Part shown: positions 7,590 to 19,285 of the stretch, piece by piece
Position numbering within the stretch: position 1 is the first letter of the stretch
How the letters are laid out: the number at the start of each line of letters is the position of its first letter
Assembly (NCBI GenBank): GCA_026874595.1
Contig: CM049322.1
Coordinates: forward strand, 42,768,340 to 42,832,339
From: Sipunculus nudus
Lineage: Eukaryota > Annelida > Sipuncula > Golfingiida > Sipunculidae
Reading direction: 5' to 3'
Length of the DNA stretch: 64,000 nucleotides
Position numbers and translations under genes: made by a program
The notes under the pieces: model-generated
Databases searched by the model: none
What the model saw: the letters and a program-made list of their open reading frames with translations, nothing else
What the model was told of the DNA's origin: nothing

Positions 7590-9692
7590 ATGAACAAAGC
7601 TAACTTCAACTACTCTTTGAAAAACATTCCCATCCCTAGTAATCTGTCCTATACCAAATCCCTGATAAGTAAAGTTGAAAGCCTACTTCGGAGAATGCGA
7701 TGGAAGGCATTCCATTTCGAAAACCCTGGTCAAACTTCAGATAAACAAAACTATGGATTCAAAACCACATATTCACCCCCTCATAGCGAACACCTCAGGG
7801 CATTTGAAAGTGATATCTACGAAATGGTCCGGAACATTGAATTTCAGCACTCACACAATGCATTCCAGAAACAAATGGCCAATGACATCAAAACAATCAG
7901 ACAATCTGACAATCTCCTAGTACAGGCAGATAAGACAACCAACCTGTACAGTATGCCGAAAGAACACTACAATAAACTTCTTACAGAAAACATCACTAAG
8001 ACATACAAAAAAGCAGACAGAAATATCTGTAAAAATATCAATACAGAAGCCAAAGAAATAGCCGGTTCCCTTAACCTAGCAGACCGCATCGAAGTCATGG
8101 CCGAGCGCAATGCTTACATTACTTTGAAAGACCACAAGGATAATTTTGAACAAAACCCCAAGTGCAGATTGATTAATCCAGCAAAATCTGAAATAGGTAT
8201 CATTAGCAAAAAGCACTTGGAAAAAATTAATAGCCAACTGAGACTGAAAACCAAACTCAACCAGTGGCAAAATACCGGACAGGTAATATCTTGGTTCAAG
8301 AAATTGAAGCTGAAACAAAAATCTAAGTTCATAAAGTTTGATATTGTTGACTTTTACCCCTCGATCACAGAAGATCTTCTCATGAAAGCCCTCAAATTTG
8401 CCAAAACCATGGTCTCCATTCCAGAGGATGTTATCAAAACCATCCTGCACAGCAGGAAAAGCTTACTGTTTAGCAACGGTAACACCTGGGTGAAAAAAGA
8501 TCACACTAGTTTTGACGTCACCATGGGCAGTTTTGATGGCGCTGAAGTATGCGAAATTGTTGGTTTATACATCCTAGATATGTTGAAAAAGGAATTTGGT
8601 GTAAATGCTCTAGGCCTGTATCGTGATGACGGTTTAGGTTGTTTCCCCAACATGTCTGGACCCAAAGCAGACAGCACCCGTAAGAAAATGATCAAACTCT
8701 TTTCCAATGTTGGGTTAAAGATAACCATTGAAACTAACCTGACCTGCACAGATTTCTTAGACGTAACATTTGACCTCCAAAATGACATCTTCTACCCTTA
8801 CAGAAAACCGAACAATGACCCTCTCTATATCCACGCACAATCCAATTACCCCCCAGCTATCATTAGGCAGATACCTATGATGATCAGTAAACGTGTTTCT
8901 GACAACTCCTGCAATAAAGAGCTATTTATGAAAGCCAAACCCATGTATGATGAAGCTTTAGCGAAAAGCGGGTTCTCAGAAAGCTTAAAATATGTTGAAC
9001 CAACAGTGAAAAGCAAGAGAAACAGGAAAAGGAAAATAATATGGTTTAATCCACCCTACAGCCGTCATGTAAAAACCAACGTTGGCAGAAAATTCATGAA
9101 ACTAGTTGAAAAACACTTCCCTCAACATCACAGGTACCACAGGTTATTCAACAGGAACAATTTGAAAATTAGCTACAGCTGTCTACCCAACATGTCTAAC
9201 CTGATCAGCAAACATAATATGAAGGTTCTAAATTCTGACAATGCTGTGAATGCACCCCAAAAACAATGTAACTGCCGTAAAAAAGACGAATGTCCTATGA
9301 ATGGTCAATGTCAGCTGAAATGCATTGTCTATAAAGCAACAGTTAGAACAGACAATGACGTGAAACACTACATAGGGTGTACTGAAGGTGATTTCAAGAC
9401 AAGATATAATAACCACAAGCAATCCTTTCGGAACAGATCCCACGCTAAAAACACTGAACTGTCTAAACACATTTGGTCACTAAAAGACAACAATATCAAT
9501 TACAAGCTCTCCTGGGAAATATCTGCCAAGGCAGCACCTTACTTCTGTGGGACTAGGAAGTGTGATCTCTGCTTGTCTGAAAAGCTACTTATAGCTACGG
9601 CCCCCCCTGGATCATTGTTGAACTCAAGAGCTGAAATTCTCTCCAAGTGCCGCCATCAAAACAAATTCACCCTGAAATATTTTAAAACCTAG
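7590..9692 (+). CDS. Penelope-like RT/GIY-YIG endonuclease, unit 3 (class B)
   Basis: Intact 700-codon ORF and the first class B copy, defined by K26I, N65H and Q126H. It also has H420Y in the thumb region and I498V in the linker before the endonuclease. This pair recurs only in unit 6, three units downstream. None of these changes touches an RT or endonuclease catalytic residue. Confidence 0.95.
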   Translation: MNKANFNYSLKNIPIPSNLSYTKSLISKVESLLRRMRWKAFHFENPGQTSDKQNYGFKTTYSPPHSEHLRAFESDIYEMVRNIEFQHSHNAFQKQMANDIKTIRQSDNLLVQADKTTNLYSMPKEHYNKLLTENITKTYKKADRNICKNINTEAKEIAGSLNLADRIEVMAERNAYITLKDHKDNFEQNPKCRLINPAKSEIGIISKKHLEKINSQLRLKTKLNQWQNTGQVISWFKKLKLKQKSKFIKFDIVDFYPSITEDLLMKALKFAKTMVSIPEDVIKTILHSRKSLLFSNGNTWVKKDHTSFDVTMGSFDGAEVCEIVGLYILDMLKKEFGVNALGLYRDDGLGCFPNMSGPKADSTRKKMIKLFSNVGLKITIETNLTCTDFLDVTFDLQNDIFYPYRKPNNDPLYIHAQSNYPPAIIRQIPMMISKRVSDNSCNKELFMKAKPMYDEALAKSGFSESLKYVEPTVKSKRNRKRKIIWFNPPYSRHVKTNVGRKFMKLVEKHFPQHHRYHRLFNRNNLKISYSCLPNMSNLISKHNMKVLNSDNAVNAPQKQCNCRKKDECPMNGQCQLKCIVYKATVRTDNDVKHYIGCTEGDFKTRYNNHKQSFRNRSHAKNTELSKHIWSLKDNNINYKLSWEISAKAAPYFCGTRKCDLCLSEKLLIATAPPGSLLNSRAEILSKCRHQNKFTLKYFKT

Positions 9693-10513
9693 CATTCGTA
9701 CTCATATTCAGCGTGCCCCCTTAACCCCCCCCCCCCCCCCCACACGAGGATCCGCTGGGCGGACTGATTTGTTCAGGTGGTTGTTCTCTCACTGCTGGCT
9801 CGTGGAGTCCATTGGATGACAGGAAAGTTCTACTTTATCCTGGTCTAATGGGCTTTACGACCTTCAGCTAGGAGACTTGCACCACTTGGTATGGGTATAG
9901 TATATTTGCCTTTTATATTGTATATTTGCCTTGTATATTGTGTATTTTCACAGTATATGTGTATTTTTATCATATCATATGTATACTACTGATATGTTCA
10001 CCGCTTCCAAGGCCCTATTAGAAATCATTTCAATATGCTGATTGAGCATCCTGGTTATATCTTTGTATTATATTTACTATTTACTACATTATATAACCTC
10101 TTTGCCCTGCCCTGTTATGTTCCAGTATCGCACGTGTACCCCGACCAATCCTATTGTGCACCCGAGAACAATAGGATCAGTGTCAGTCTTTCACATGCCC
10201 CCCCCCCCCGACCCGAATCGCACAAAGCATAATCTCGTAATCTCGTAAAGTCTCGGCTTTTCAAACCACGACGTTAGCTTCATTCTAACCACATTCACCT
10301 GATGATCGGGTCGCATCCCGTGAAACAGTCTGTTGTGAATTAACAGTGTTGTTTTTCTTCAGAGTTATACCGCTCTGGCCTAGCTTGTAGGCCATAGAGC
10401 ACTTTACATCGGAGGGTAACACTACCTTCTACTCCAGCTCCAGCGACAGGTACGTTGTCGAGCACTCTTGTTAACCCACCCTGTCCAGAAATTCACCTTG
10501 TAACATCTACAGA
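9693..10513 (+). promoter_or_regulatory. Spacer / pseudo-LTR 4
   Basis: 821 bp. C-tract 1 is at 9725-9741 (17 C) and C-tract 2 at 10198-10209 (12 C). No other difference was noticed. Confidence 0.8.
10293..10340 (+). ncRNA. Hammerhead ribozyme, unit 4
   Basis: Unchanged 48-nt motif; predicted cleavage after 10334. Confidence 0.87.
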
Positions 10514-12616
10514 ATGAACAAAGCTAACTTCAACTACTCTTTGAAAAACATTCCCATCCCTAGTAATCTGTCCTATACCAAATCCCTGATAAGTAAAGTT
10601 GAAAGCCTACTTCGGAGAATGCGATGGAAGGCATTCCATTTCGAAAACCCTGGTCAAACTTCAGATAAACAAAACTATGGATTCAAAACCACATATTCAC
10701 CCCCTCATAGCGAACACCTCAGGGCATTTGAAAGTGATATCTACGAAATGGTCCGGAACATTGAATTTCAGCACTCACACAATGCATTCCAGAAACAAAT
10801 GGCCAATGACATCAAAACAATCAGACAATCTGACAATCTCCTAGTACAGGCAGATAAGACAACCAACCTGTACAGTATGCCGAAAGAACACTACAATAAA
10901 CTTCTTACAGAAAACATCACTAAGACATACAAAAAAGCAGACAGAAATATCTGTAAAAATATCAATACAGAAGCCAAAGAAATAGCCGGTTCCCTTAACC
11001 TAGCAGACCGCATCGAAGTCATGGCCGAGCGCAATGCTTACATTACTTTGAAAGACCACAAGGATAATTTTGAACAAAACCCCAAGTGCAGATTGATTAA
11101 TCCAGCAAAATCTGAAATAGGTATCATTAGCAAAAAGCACTTGGAAAAAATTAATAGCCAACTGAGACTGAAAACCAAACTCAACCAGTGGCAAAATACC
11201 GGACAGGTAATATCTTGGTTCAAGAAATTGAAGCTGAAACAAAAATCTAAGTTCATAAAGTTTGATATTGTTGACTTTTACCCCTCGATCACAGAAGATC
11301 TTCTCATGAAAGCCCTCAAATTTGCCAAAACCATGGTCTCCATTCCAGAGGATGTTATCAAAACCATCCTGCACAGCAGGAAAAGCTTACTGTTTAGCAA
11401 CGGTAACACCTGGGTGAAAAAAGATCACACTAGTTTTGACGTCACCATGGGCAGTTTTGATGGCGCTGAAGTATGCGAAATTGTTGGTTTATACATCCTA
11501 GATATGTTGAAAAAGGAATTTGGTGTAAATGCTCTAGGCCTGTATCGTGATGACGGTTTAGGTTGTTTCCCCGACATGTCTGGACCCAAAGCAGACAGCA
11601 CCCGTAAGAAAATGATCAAACTCTTTTCCAATGTTGGGTTAAAGATAACCATTGAAACTAACCTGACCTGCACAGATTTCTTAGACGTAACATTTGACCT
11701 CCAAAATGACATCTTCTACCCTTACAGAAAACCGAACAATGACCCTCTCTATATCCACGCACAATCCAATCACCCCCCAGCTATCATTAGGCAGATACCT
11801 ATGATGATCAGTAAACGTGTTTCTGACAACTCCTGCAATAAAGAGCTATTTATGAAAGCCAAACCCATGTATGATGAAGCTTTAGCGAAAAGCGGGTTCT
11901 CAGAAAGCTTAAAATATGTTGAACCAACAGTGAAAAGCAAGAGAAACAGGAAAAGGAAAATAATATGGTTTAATCCACCCTACAGCCGTCATGTAAAAAC
12001 CAACATTGGCAGAAAATTCATGAAACTAGTTGAAAAACACTTCCCTCAACATCACAGGTACCACAGGTTATTCAACAGGAACAATTTGAAAATTAGCTAC
12101 AGCTGTCTACCCAACATGTCTAACCTGATCAGCAAACATAATATGAAGGTTCTAAATTCTGACAATGCTGTGAATGCACCCCAAAAACAATGTAACTGCC
12201 GTAAAAAAGACGAATGTCCTATGAATGGTCAATGTCAGCTGAAATGCATTGTCTATAAAGCAACAGTTAGAACAGACAATGACGTGAAACACTACATAGG
12301 GTGTACTGAAGGTGATTTCAAGACAAGATATAATAACCACAAGCAATCCTTTCGGAACAGATCCCACGCTAAAAACACTGAACTGTCTAAACACATTTGG
12401 TCACTAAAAGACAACAATATCAATTACAAGCTCTCCTGGGAAATATCTGCCAAGGCAGCACCTTACTTCTGTTGGACTAGGAAGTGTGATCTCTGCTTGT
12501 CTGAAAAGCTACTTATAGCTACGGCCCCCCCTGGATCATTGTTGAACTCAAGAGCTGAAATTCTCTCCAAGTGCCGCCATCAAAACAAATTCACCCTGAA
12601 ATATTTTAAAACCTAG
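10514..12616 (+). CDS. Penelope-like RT/GIY-YIG endonuclease, unit 4 (class B)
   Basis: Intact 700-codon class B ORF with N354D, just after RT motif C, and G654W, next to C653 in the Cys-rich C-terminal part. N354D is shared with units 16 and 19, and G654W with unit 11, although none of these is adjacent. That points to exchange of segments between units. The glycine-to-tryptophan change could disturb the C-terminal Cys motif (C653, C658, C661), but this cannot be judged from sequence alone. Confidence 0.94.
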   Translation: MNKANFNYSLKNIPIPSNLSYTKSLISKVESLLRRMRWKAFHFENPGQTSDKQNYGFKTTYSPPHSEHLRAFESDIYEMVRNIEFQHSHNAFQKQMANDIKTIRQSDNLLVQADKTTNLYSMPKEHYNKLLTENITKTYKKADRNICKNINTEAKEIAGSLNLADRIEVMAERNAYITLKDHKDNFEQNPKCRLINPAKSEIGIISKKHLEKINSQLRLKTKLNQWQNTGQVISWFKKLKLKQKSKFIKFDIVDFYPSITEDLLMKALKFAKTMVSIPEDVIKTILHSRKSLLFSNGNTWVKKDHTSFDVTMGSFDGAEVCEIVGLYILDMLKKEFGVNALGLYRDDGLGCFPDMSGPKADSTRKKMIKLFSNVGLKITIETNLTCTDFLDVTFDLQNDIFYPYRKPNNDPLYIHAQSNHPPAIIRQIPMMISKRVSDNSCNKELFMKAKPMYDEALAKSGFSESLKYVEPTVKSKRNRKRKIIWFNPPYSRHVKTNIGRKFMKLVEKHFPQHHRYHRLFNRNNLKISYSCLPNMSNLISKHNMKVLNSDNAVNAPQKQCNCRKKDECPMNGQCQLKCIVYKATVRTDNDVKHYIGCTEGDFKTRYNNHKQSFRNRSHAKNTELSKHIWSLKDNNINYKLSWEISAKAAPYFCWTRKCDLCLSEKLLIATAPPGSLLNSRAEILSKCRHQNKFTLKYFKT

Positions 12617-13440
12617 CATTCGTACTCATATTCAGCGTGCCCCCTTAACCCCCCCCCCCCCCCCCCACACGAGGATCCGCTGGGCGGACTGATTTGTTCA
12701 GGTGGTTGTTCTCTCACTGCTGGCTCGTGGAGTCCATTGGATGACAGGAAAGTTCTACTTTATCCTGGTCTAATGGGCTTTACGACCTTCAGCTAGGAGA
12801 CTTGCACCACTTGGTATGGGTATAGTATATTTGCCTTTTATATTGTATATTTGCCTTGTATATTGTGTATTTTCACAGTATATGTGTATTTTTATCATAT
12901 CATATGTATACCACTGATATGTTCACCGCTTCCAAGGCCCTATTAGAAATCATTTCAATATGCTGATTGAGCATCCTGGTTATATCTTTGTATTATATTT
13001 ACTATTTACTACATTATATAACCTCTTTGCCCTGCCCTGTTATGTTCCAGTATCGCACGTGTACCCCGACCAATCCTATTGTGCACCCGAGAACAATAGG
13101 ATCAGTGTCAGTCTTTCACATGCCCCCCCCCCCCCCGACCCGAATCGCACAAAGCATAATCTCGTAATCTCGTAAAGTCCCGGCTTTTCAAACCACGACG
13201 TTAGCTTCATTCTAACCACATTCACCTGATGATCGGGTCGCATCCCGTGAAACAGTCTGTTGTGAATTAACAGTGTTGTTTTTCTTCAGAGTTATACCGC
13301 TCTGGCCTAGCTTGTAGGCCATAGAGCACTTTACATCGGAGGGTAACACTACCTTCTACTCCAGCTCCAGCGACAGGTACGTTGTCGAGCACTCTTGTTA
13401 ACCCACCCTGTCCAGAAATTCACCTTGTAACATCTACAGA
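12617..13440 (+). promoter_or_regulatory. Spacer / pseudo-LTR 5
   Basis: 824 bp. C-tract 1 is at 12649-12666 (18 C) and C-tract 2 at 13123-13136 (14 C). It has the T-to-C change at 12912 shared with spacer 3 and a private T-to-C change at 13180. Confidence 0.8.
13220..13267 (+). ncRNA. Hammerhead ribozyme, unit 5
   Basis: Unchanged 48-nt motif; predicted cleavage after 13261. Confidence 0.87.
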
Positions 13441-15543
13441 ATGAACAAAGCTAACTTCAACTACTCTTTGAAAAACATTCCCATCCCTAGTAATCTGTCC
13501 TATACCAAATCCCTGATAAGTAAAGTTGAAAGCCTACTTCGGAGAATGCGATGGAAGGCATTCCATTTCGAAAACCCTGGTCAAACTTCAGATAAACAAA
13601 ACTATGGATTCAAAACCACATATTCACCCCCTCATAGCGAACACCTCAGGGCATTTGAAAGTGATATCTACGAAATGGTCCGGAACATTGAATTTCAGCA
13701 CTCACACAATGCATTCCAGAAACAAATGGCCAATGACATCAAAACAATCAGACAATCTGACAATCTCCTAGTACAGGCAGATAAGACAACCAACCTGTAC
13801 AGTATGCCGAAAGAACACTACAATAAACTTCTTACAGAAAACATCACTAAGACATGCAAAAAAGCAGACAGAAATATCTGTAAAAATATCAATACAGAAG
13901 CCAAAGAAATAGCCGGTTCCCTTAACCTAGCAGACCGCATCGAAGTCATGGCCGAGCGCAATGCTTACATTACTTTGAAAGACCACAAGGATAATTTTGA
14001 ACAAAACCCCAAGTGCAGATTGATTAATCCAGCAAAATCTGAAATAGGTATCATTAGCAAAAAGCACTTGGAAAAAATTAATAGCCAACTGAGACTGAAA
14101 ACCAAACTCAACCAGTGGCAAAATACCGGACAGGTAATATCTTGGTTCAAGAAATTGAAGCTGAAACAAAAATCTAAGTTCATAAAGTTTGATATTATTG
14201 ACTTTTACCCCTCGATCACAGAAGATCTTCTCATGAAAGCCCTCAAATTTGCCAAAACCATGGTCTCCATTCCAGAGGATGTTATCAAAACCATCCTGCA
14301 CAGCAGGAAAAGCTTACTGTTTAGCAACGGTAACACCTGGGTGAAAAAAGATCACACTAGTTTTGACGTCACCATGGGCAGTTTTGATGGCGCTGAAGTA
14401 TGCGAAATTGTTGGTTTATACATCCTAGATATGTTGAAAAAGGAATTTGGTGTAAATGCTCTAGGCCTGTATCGTGATGACGGTTTAGGTTGTTTCCCCA
14501 ACATGTCTGGACCCAAAGCAGACAGCACCCGTAAGAAAATGATCAAACTCTTTTCCAATGTTGGGTTAAAGATAACCATTGAAACTAACCTGACCTGCAC
14601 AGATTTCTTAGACGTATCATTTGACCTCCAAAATGACATCTTCTACCCTTACAGAAAACCGAACAATGACCCTCTCTATATCCACGCACAATCCAATCAC
14701 CCCCCAGCTATCATTAGGCAGATACCTATGATGATCAGTAAACGTGTTTCTGACAACTCCTGCAATAAAGAGCTATTTATGAAAGCCAAACCCATGTATG
14801 ATGAAGCTTTAGCGAAAAGCGGGTTCTCAGAAAGCTTAAAATATGTTGAACCAACAGTGAAAAGCAAGAGAAACAGGAAAAGGAAAATAATATGGTTTAA
14901 TCCACCCTACAGCCGTCATGTAAAAACCAACATTGGCAGAAAATTCATGAAACTAGTTGAAAAACACTTCCCTCAACATCACAGGTACCACAGGTTATTC
15001 AACAGGAACAATTTGAAAATTAGCTACAGCTGTCTACCCAACATGTCTAACCTGATCAGCAAACATAATATGAAGGTTCTAAATTCTGACAATGCTGTGA
15101 ATGCACCCCAAAAACAATGTAACTGCCGCAAAAAAGACGAATGTCCTATGAATGGTCAATGTCAGCTGAAATGCATTGTCTATAAAGCAACAGTTAGAAC
15201 AGACAATGACGTGAAACACTACATAGGGTGTACTGAAGGTGATTTCAAGACAAGATATAATAACCACAAGCAATCCTTTCGGAACAGATCCCACGCTAAA
15301 AACACTGAACTGTCTAAACACATTTGGTCACTAAAAGACAACAATATCAATTACAAGCTCTCCTGGGAAATATCTGCCAAGGCAGCACCTTACTTCTGTG
15401 GGACTAGGAAGTGTGATCTCTGCTTGTCTGAAAAGCTACTTATAGCTACGGCCCCCCCTGGATCATTGTTGAACTCAAGAGCTGAAATTCTCTCCAAGTG
15501 CCGCCATCAAAACAAATTCACCCTGAAATATTTTAAAACCTAG
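13441..15543 (+). CDS. Penelope-like RT/GIY-YIG endonuclease, unit 5 (class B)
   Basis: Intact 700-codon class B ORF with three private replacements: Y139C in the N-terminal domain, V253I inside motif A (conservative, leaving D251 intact) and T393S after the FLDV motif. It is the first unit with the silent CGT-to-CGC change at R563 that continues through units 6, 7 and 8 and reappears in unit 12. Confidence 0.94.
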   Translation: MNKANFNYSLKNIPIPSNLSYTKSLISKVESLLRRMRWKAFHFENPGQTSDKQNYGFKTTYSPPHSEHLRAFESDIYEMVRNIEFQHSHNAFQKQMANDIKTIRQSDNLLVQADKTTNLYSMPKEHYNKLLTENITKTCKKADRNICKNINTEAKEIAGSLNLADRIEVMAERNAYITLKDHKDNFEQNPKCRLINPAKSEIGIISKKHLEKINSQLRLKTKLNQWQNTGQVISWFKKLKLKQKSKFIKFDIIDFYPSITEDLLMKALKFAKTMVSIPEDVIKTILHSRKSLLFSNGNTWVKKDHTSFDVTMGSFDGAEVCEIVGLYILDMLKKEFGVNALGLYRDDGLGCFPNMSGPKADSTRKKMIKLFSNVGLKITIETNLTCTDFLDVSFDLQNDIFYPYRKPNNDPLYIHAQSNHPPAIIRQIPMMISKRVSDNSCNKELFMKAKPMYDEALAKSGFSESLKYVEPTVKSKRNRKRKIIWFNPPYSRHVKTNIGRKFMKLVEKHFPQHHRYHRLFNRNNLKISYSCLPNMSNLISKHNMKVLNSDNAVNAPQKQCNCRKKDECPMNGQCQLKCIVYKATVRTDNDVKHYIGCTEGDFKTRYNNHKQSFRNRSHAKNTELSKHIWSLKDNNINYKLSWEISAKAAPYFCGTRKCDLCLSEKLLIATAPPGSLLNSRAEILSKCRHQNKFTLKYFKT

Positions 15544-16365
15544 CATTCGTACTCATATTCAGCGTGCCCCCTTAACCCCCCCCCCCCCCCCCCACACGAG
15601 GATCCGCTGGGCGGACTGATTTGTTCAGGTGGTTGTTCTCTCACTGCTGGCTCGTGGAGTCCATTGGATGACAGGAAAGTTCTACTTTATCCTGGTCTAA
15701 TGGGCTTTACGACCTTCAGCTAGGAGACTTGCACCACTTGGTATGGGTATAGTATATTTGCCTTTTATATTGTATATTTGCCTTGTATATTGTGTATTTT
15801 CACAGTATATGTGTATTTTTATCATATCATATGTATACTACTGATATGTTCACCGCTTCCAAGGCCCTATTAGAAATCATTTCAATATGCTGATTGAGCA
15901 TCCTGGTTATATCTTTGTATTATATTTACTATTTACTACATTATATAACCTCTTTGCCCTGCCCTGTTATGTTCCAGTATCGCACGTGTACCCCGACCAA
16001 TCCTATTGTGCACCCGAGAACAATAGGATCAGTGTCAGTCTTTCACATGCCCCCCCCCCCCGACCCGAATCGCACAAAGCATAATCTCGTAATCTCGTAA
16101 AGTCTCGGCTTTTCAAACCACGACGTTAGCTTCATTCTAACCACATTCACCTGATGATCGGGTCGCATCCCGTGAAACAGTCTGTTGTGAATTAACAGTG
16201 TTGTTTTTCTTCAGAGTTATACCGCTCTGGCCTAGCTTGTAGGCCATAGAGCACTTTACATCGGAGGGTAACACTACCTTCTACTCCAGCTCCAGCGACA
16301 GGTACGTTGTCGAGCACTCTTGTTAACCCACCCTGTCCAGAAATTCACCTTGTAACATCTACAGA
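15544..16365 (+). promoter_or_regulatory. Spacer / pseudo-LTR 6
   Basis: 822 bp. C-tract 1 is at 15576-15593 (18 C) and C-tract 2 at 16050-16061 (12 C). No other difference was noticed. Confidence 0.8.
16145..16192 (+). ncRNA. Hammerhead ribozyme, unit 6
   Basis: Unchanged 48-nt motif; predicted cleavage after 16186. Confidence 0.87.
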
Positions 16366-18468
16366 ATGAACAAAGCTAACTTCAACTACTCTTTGAAAAA
16401 CATTCCCATCCCTAGTAATCTGTCCTATACCAAATCCCTGATAAGTAAAGTTGAAAGCCTACTTCGGAGAATGCGATGGAAGGCATTCCATTTCGAAAAC
16501 CCTGGTCAAACTTCAGATAAACAAAACTATGGATTCAAAACCACATATTCACCCCCTCATAGCGAACACCTCAGGGCATTTGAAAGTGATATCTACGAAA
16601 TGGTCCGGAACATTGAATTTCAGCACTCACACAATGCATTCCAGAAACAAATGGCCAATGACATCAAAACAATCAGACAATCTGACAATCTCCTAGTACA
16701 GGCAGATAAGACAACCAACCTGTACAGTATGCCGAAAGAACACTACAATAAACTTCTTACAGAAAACATCACTAAGACATACAAAAAAGCAGACAGAAAT
16801 ATCTGTAAAAATATCAATACAGAAGCCAAAGAAATAGCCGGTTCCCTTAACCTAGCAGACCGCATCGAAGTCATGGCCGAGCGCAATGCTTACATTACTT
16901 TGAAAGACCACAAGGATAATTTTGAACAAAACCCCAAGTGCAGATTGATTAATCCAGCAAAATCTGAAATAGGTATCATTAGCAAAAAGCACTTGGAAAA
17001 AATTAATAGCCAACTGAGACTGAAAACCAAACTCAACCAGTGGCAAAATACCGGACAGGTAATATCTTGGTTCAAGAAATTGAAGCTGAAACAAAAATCT
17101 AAGTTCATAAAGTTTGATATTGTTGACTTTTACCCCTCGATCACAGAAGATCTTCTCATGAAAGCCCTCAAATTTGCCAAAACCATGGTCTCCATTCCAG
17201 AGGATGTTATCAAAACCATCCTGCACAGCAGGAAAAGCTTACTGTTTAGCAACGGTAACACCTGGGTGAAAAAAGATCACACTAGTTTTGACGTCACCAT
17301 GGGCAGTTTTGATGGCGCTGAAGTATGCGAAATTGTTGGTTTATACATCCTAGATATGTTGAAAAAGGAATTTGGTGTAAATGCTCTAGGCCTGTATCGT
17401 GATGACGGTTTAGGTTGTTTCCCCAACATGTCTGGACCCAAAGCAGACAGCACCCGTAAGAAAATGATCAAACTCTTTTCCAATGTTGGGTTAAAGATAA
17501 CCATTGAAACTAACCTGACCTGCACAGATTTCTTAGACGTAACATTTGACCTCCAAAATGACATCTTCTACCCTTACAGAAAACCGAACAATGACCCTCT
17601 CTATATCCACGCACAATCCAATTACCCCCCAGCTATCATTAGGCAGATACCTATGATGATCAGTAAACGTGTTTCTGACAACTCCTGCAATAAAGAGCTA
17701 TTTATGAAAGCCAAACCCATGTATGATGAAGCTTTAGCGAAAAGCGGGTTCTCAGAAAGCTTAAAATATGTTGAACCAACAGTGAAAAGCAAGAGAAACA
17801 GGAAAAGGAAAATAATATGGTTTAATCCACCCTACAGCCGTCATGTAAAAACCAACGTTGGCAGAAAATTCATGAAACTAGTTGAAAAACACTTCCCTCA
17901 ACATCACAGGTACCACAGGTTATTCAACAGGAACAATTTGAAAATTAGCTACAGCTGTCTACCCAACATGTCTAACCTGATCAGCAAACATAATATGAAG
18001 GTTCTAAATTCTGACAATGCTGTGAATGCACCCCAAAAACAATGTAACTGCCGCAAAAAAGACGAATGTCCTATGAATGGTCAATGTCAGCTGAAATGCA
18101 TTGTCTATAAAGCAACAGTTAGAACAGACAATGACGTGAAACACTACATAGGGTGTACTGAAGGTGATTTCAAGACAAGATATAATAACCACAAGCAATC
18201 CTTTCGGAACAGATCCCACGCTAAAAACACTGAACTGTCTAAACACATTTGGTCACTAAAAGACAACAATATCAATTACAAGCTCTCCTGGGAAATATCT
18301 GCCAAGGCAGCACCTTACTTCTGTGGGACTAGGAAGTGTGATCTCTGCTTGTCTGAAAAGCTACTTATAGCTACGGCCCCCCCTGGATCATTGTTGAACT
18401 CAAGAGCTGAAATTCTCTCCAAGTGCCGCCATCAAAACAAATTCACCCTGAAATATTTTAAAACCTAG
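16366..18468 (+). CDS. Penelope-like RT/GIY-YIG endonuclease, unit 6 (class B)
   Basis: Intact 700-codon class B ORF. It combines the H420Y and I498V pair of unit 3 with the silent CGC codon at R563 of unit 5, so it looks like a mosaic of two neighbouring lineages. All catalytic motifs are retained. It is the last intact copy before the frameshifted units 7 and 8. Confidence 0.95.
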   Translation: MNKANFNYSLKNIPIPSNLSYTKSLISKVESLLRRMRWKAFHFENPGQTSDKQNYGFKTTYSPPHSEHLRAFESDIYEMVRNIEFQHSHNAFQKQMANDIKTIRQSDNLLVQADKTTNLYSMPKEHYNKLLTENITKTYKKADRNICKNINTEAKEIAGSLNLADRIEVMAERNAYITLKDHKDNFEQNPKCRLINPAKSEIGIISKKHLEKINSQLRLKTKLNQWQNTGQVISWFKKLKLKQKSKFIKFDIVDFYPSITEDLLMKALKFAKTMVSIPEDVIKTILHSRKSLLFSNGNTWVKKDHTSFDVTMGSFDGAEVCEIVGLYILDMLKKEFGVNALGLYRDDGLGCFPNMSGPKADSTRKKMIKLFSNVGLKITIETNLTCTDFLDVTFDLQNDIFYPYRKPNNDPLYIHAQSNYPPAIIRQIPMMISKRVSDNSCNKELFMKAKPMYDEALAKSGFSESLKYVEPTVKSKRNRKRKIIWFNPPYSRHVKTNVGRKFMKLVEKHFPQHHRYHRLFNRNNLKISYSCLPNMSNLISKHNMKVLNSDNAVNAPQKQCNCRKKDECPMNGQCQLKCIVYKATVRTDNDVKHYIGCTEGDFKTRYNNHKQSFRNRSHAKNTELSKHIWSLKDNNINYKLSWEISAKAAPYFCGTRKCDLCLSEKLLIATAPPGSLLNSRAEILSKCRHQNKFTLKYFKT

Positions 18469-19285
18469 CATTCGTACTCATATTCAGCGTGCCCCCTTAA
18501 CCCCCCCCCCCCCCCACACGAGGATCCGCTGGGCGGACTGATTTGTTCAGGTGGTTGTTCTCTCACTGCTGGCTCGTGGAGTCCATTGGATGACAGGAAA
18601 GTTCTACTTTATCCTGGTCTAATGGGCTTTACGACCTTCAGCTAGGAGACTTGCACCACTTGGTATGGGTATAGTATATTTGCCTTTTATATTGTATATT
18701 TGCCTTGTATATTGTGTATTTTCACAGTATATGTGTATTTTTATCATATCATATGTATACTACTGATATGTTCACCGCTTCCAAGGCCCTATTAGAAATC
18801 ATTTCAATATGCTGATTGAGCATCCTGGTTATATCTTTGTATTATATTTACTATTTACTACATTATATAACCTCTTTGCCCTGCCCTGTTATGTTCCAGT
18901 ATCGCACGTGTACCCCGACCAATCCTATTGTGCACCCGAGAACAATAGGATCAGTGTCAGTCTTTCACATGCCCCCCCCCCGACCCGAATCGCACAAAGC
19001 ATAATCTCGTAATCTCGTAAAGTCTCGGCTTTTCAAACCACGACGTTAGCTTCATTCTAACCACATTCACCTGATGATCGGGTCGCATCCCGTGAAACAG
19101 TCTGTTGTGAATTAACAGTGTTGTTTTTCTTCAGAGTTATACCGCTCTGGCCTAGCTTGTAGGCCATAGAGCACTTTACATCGGAGGGTAACACTACCTT
19201 CTACTCCAGCTCCAGCGACAGGTACGTTGTCGAGCACTCTTGTTAACCCACCCTGTCCAGAAATTCACCTTGTAACATCTACAGA
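18469..19285 (+). promoter_or_regulatory. Spacer / pseudo-LTR 7
   Basis: 817 bp, joint shortest. C-tract 1 is at 18501-18515 (15 C) and C-tract 2 at 18972-18981 (10 C). Both tract lengths are identical to those of spacer 12, supporting common descent of units 7 and 12. Confidence 0.8.
19065..19112 (+). ncRNA. Hammerhead ribozyme, unit 7
   Basis: Unchanged 48-nt motif although the downstream ORF is broken; predicted cleavage after 19106. Confidence 0.87.
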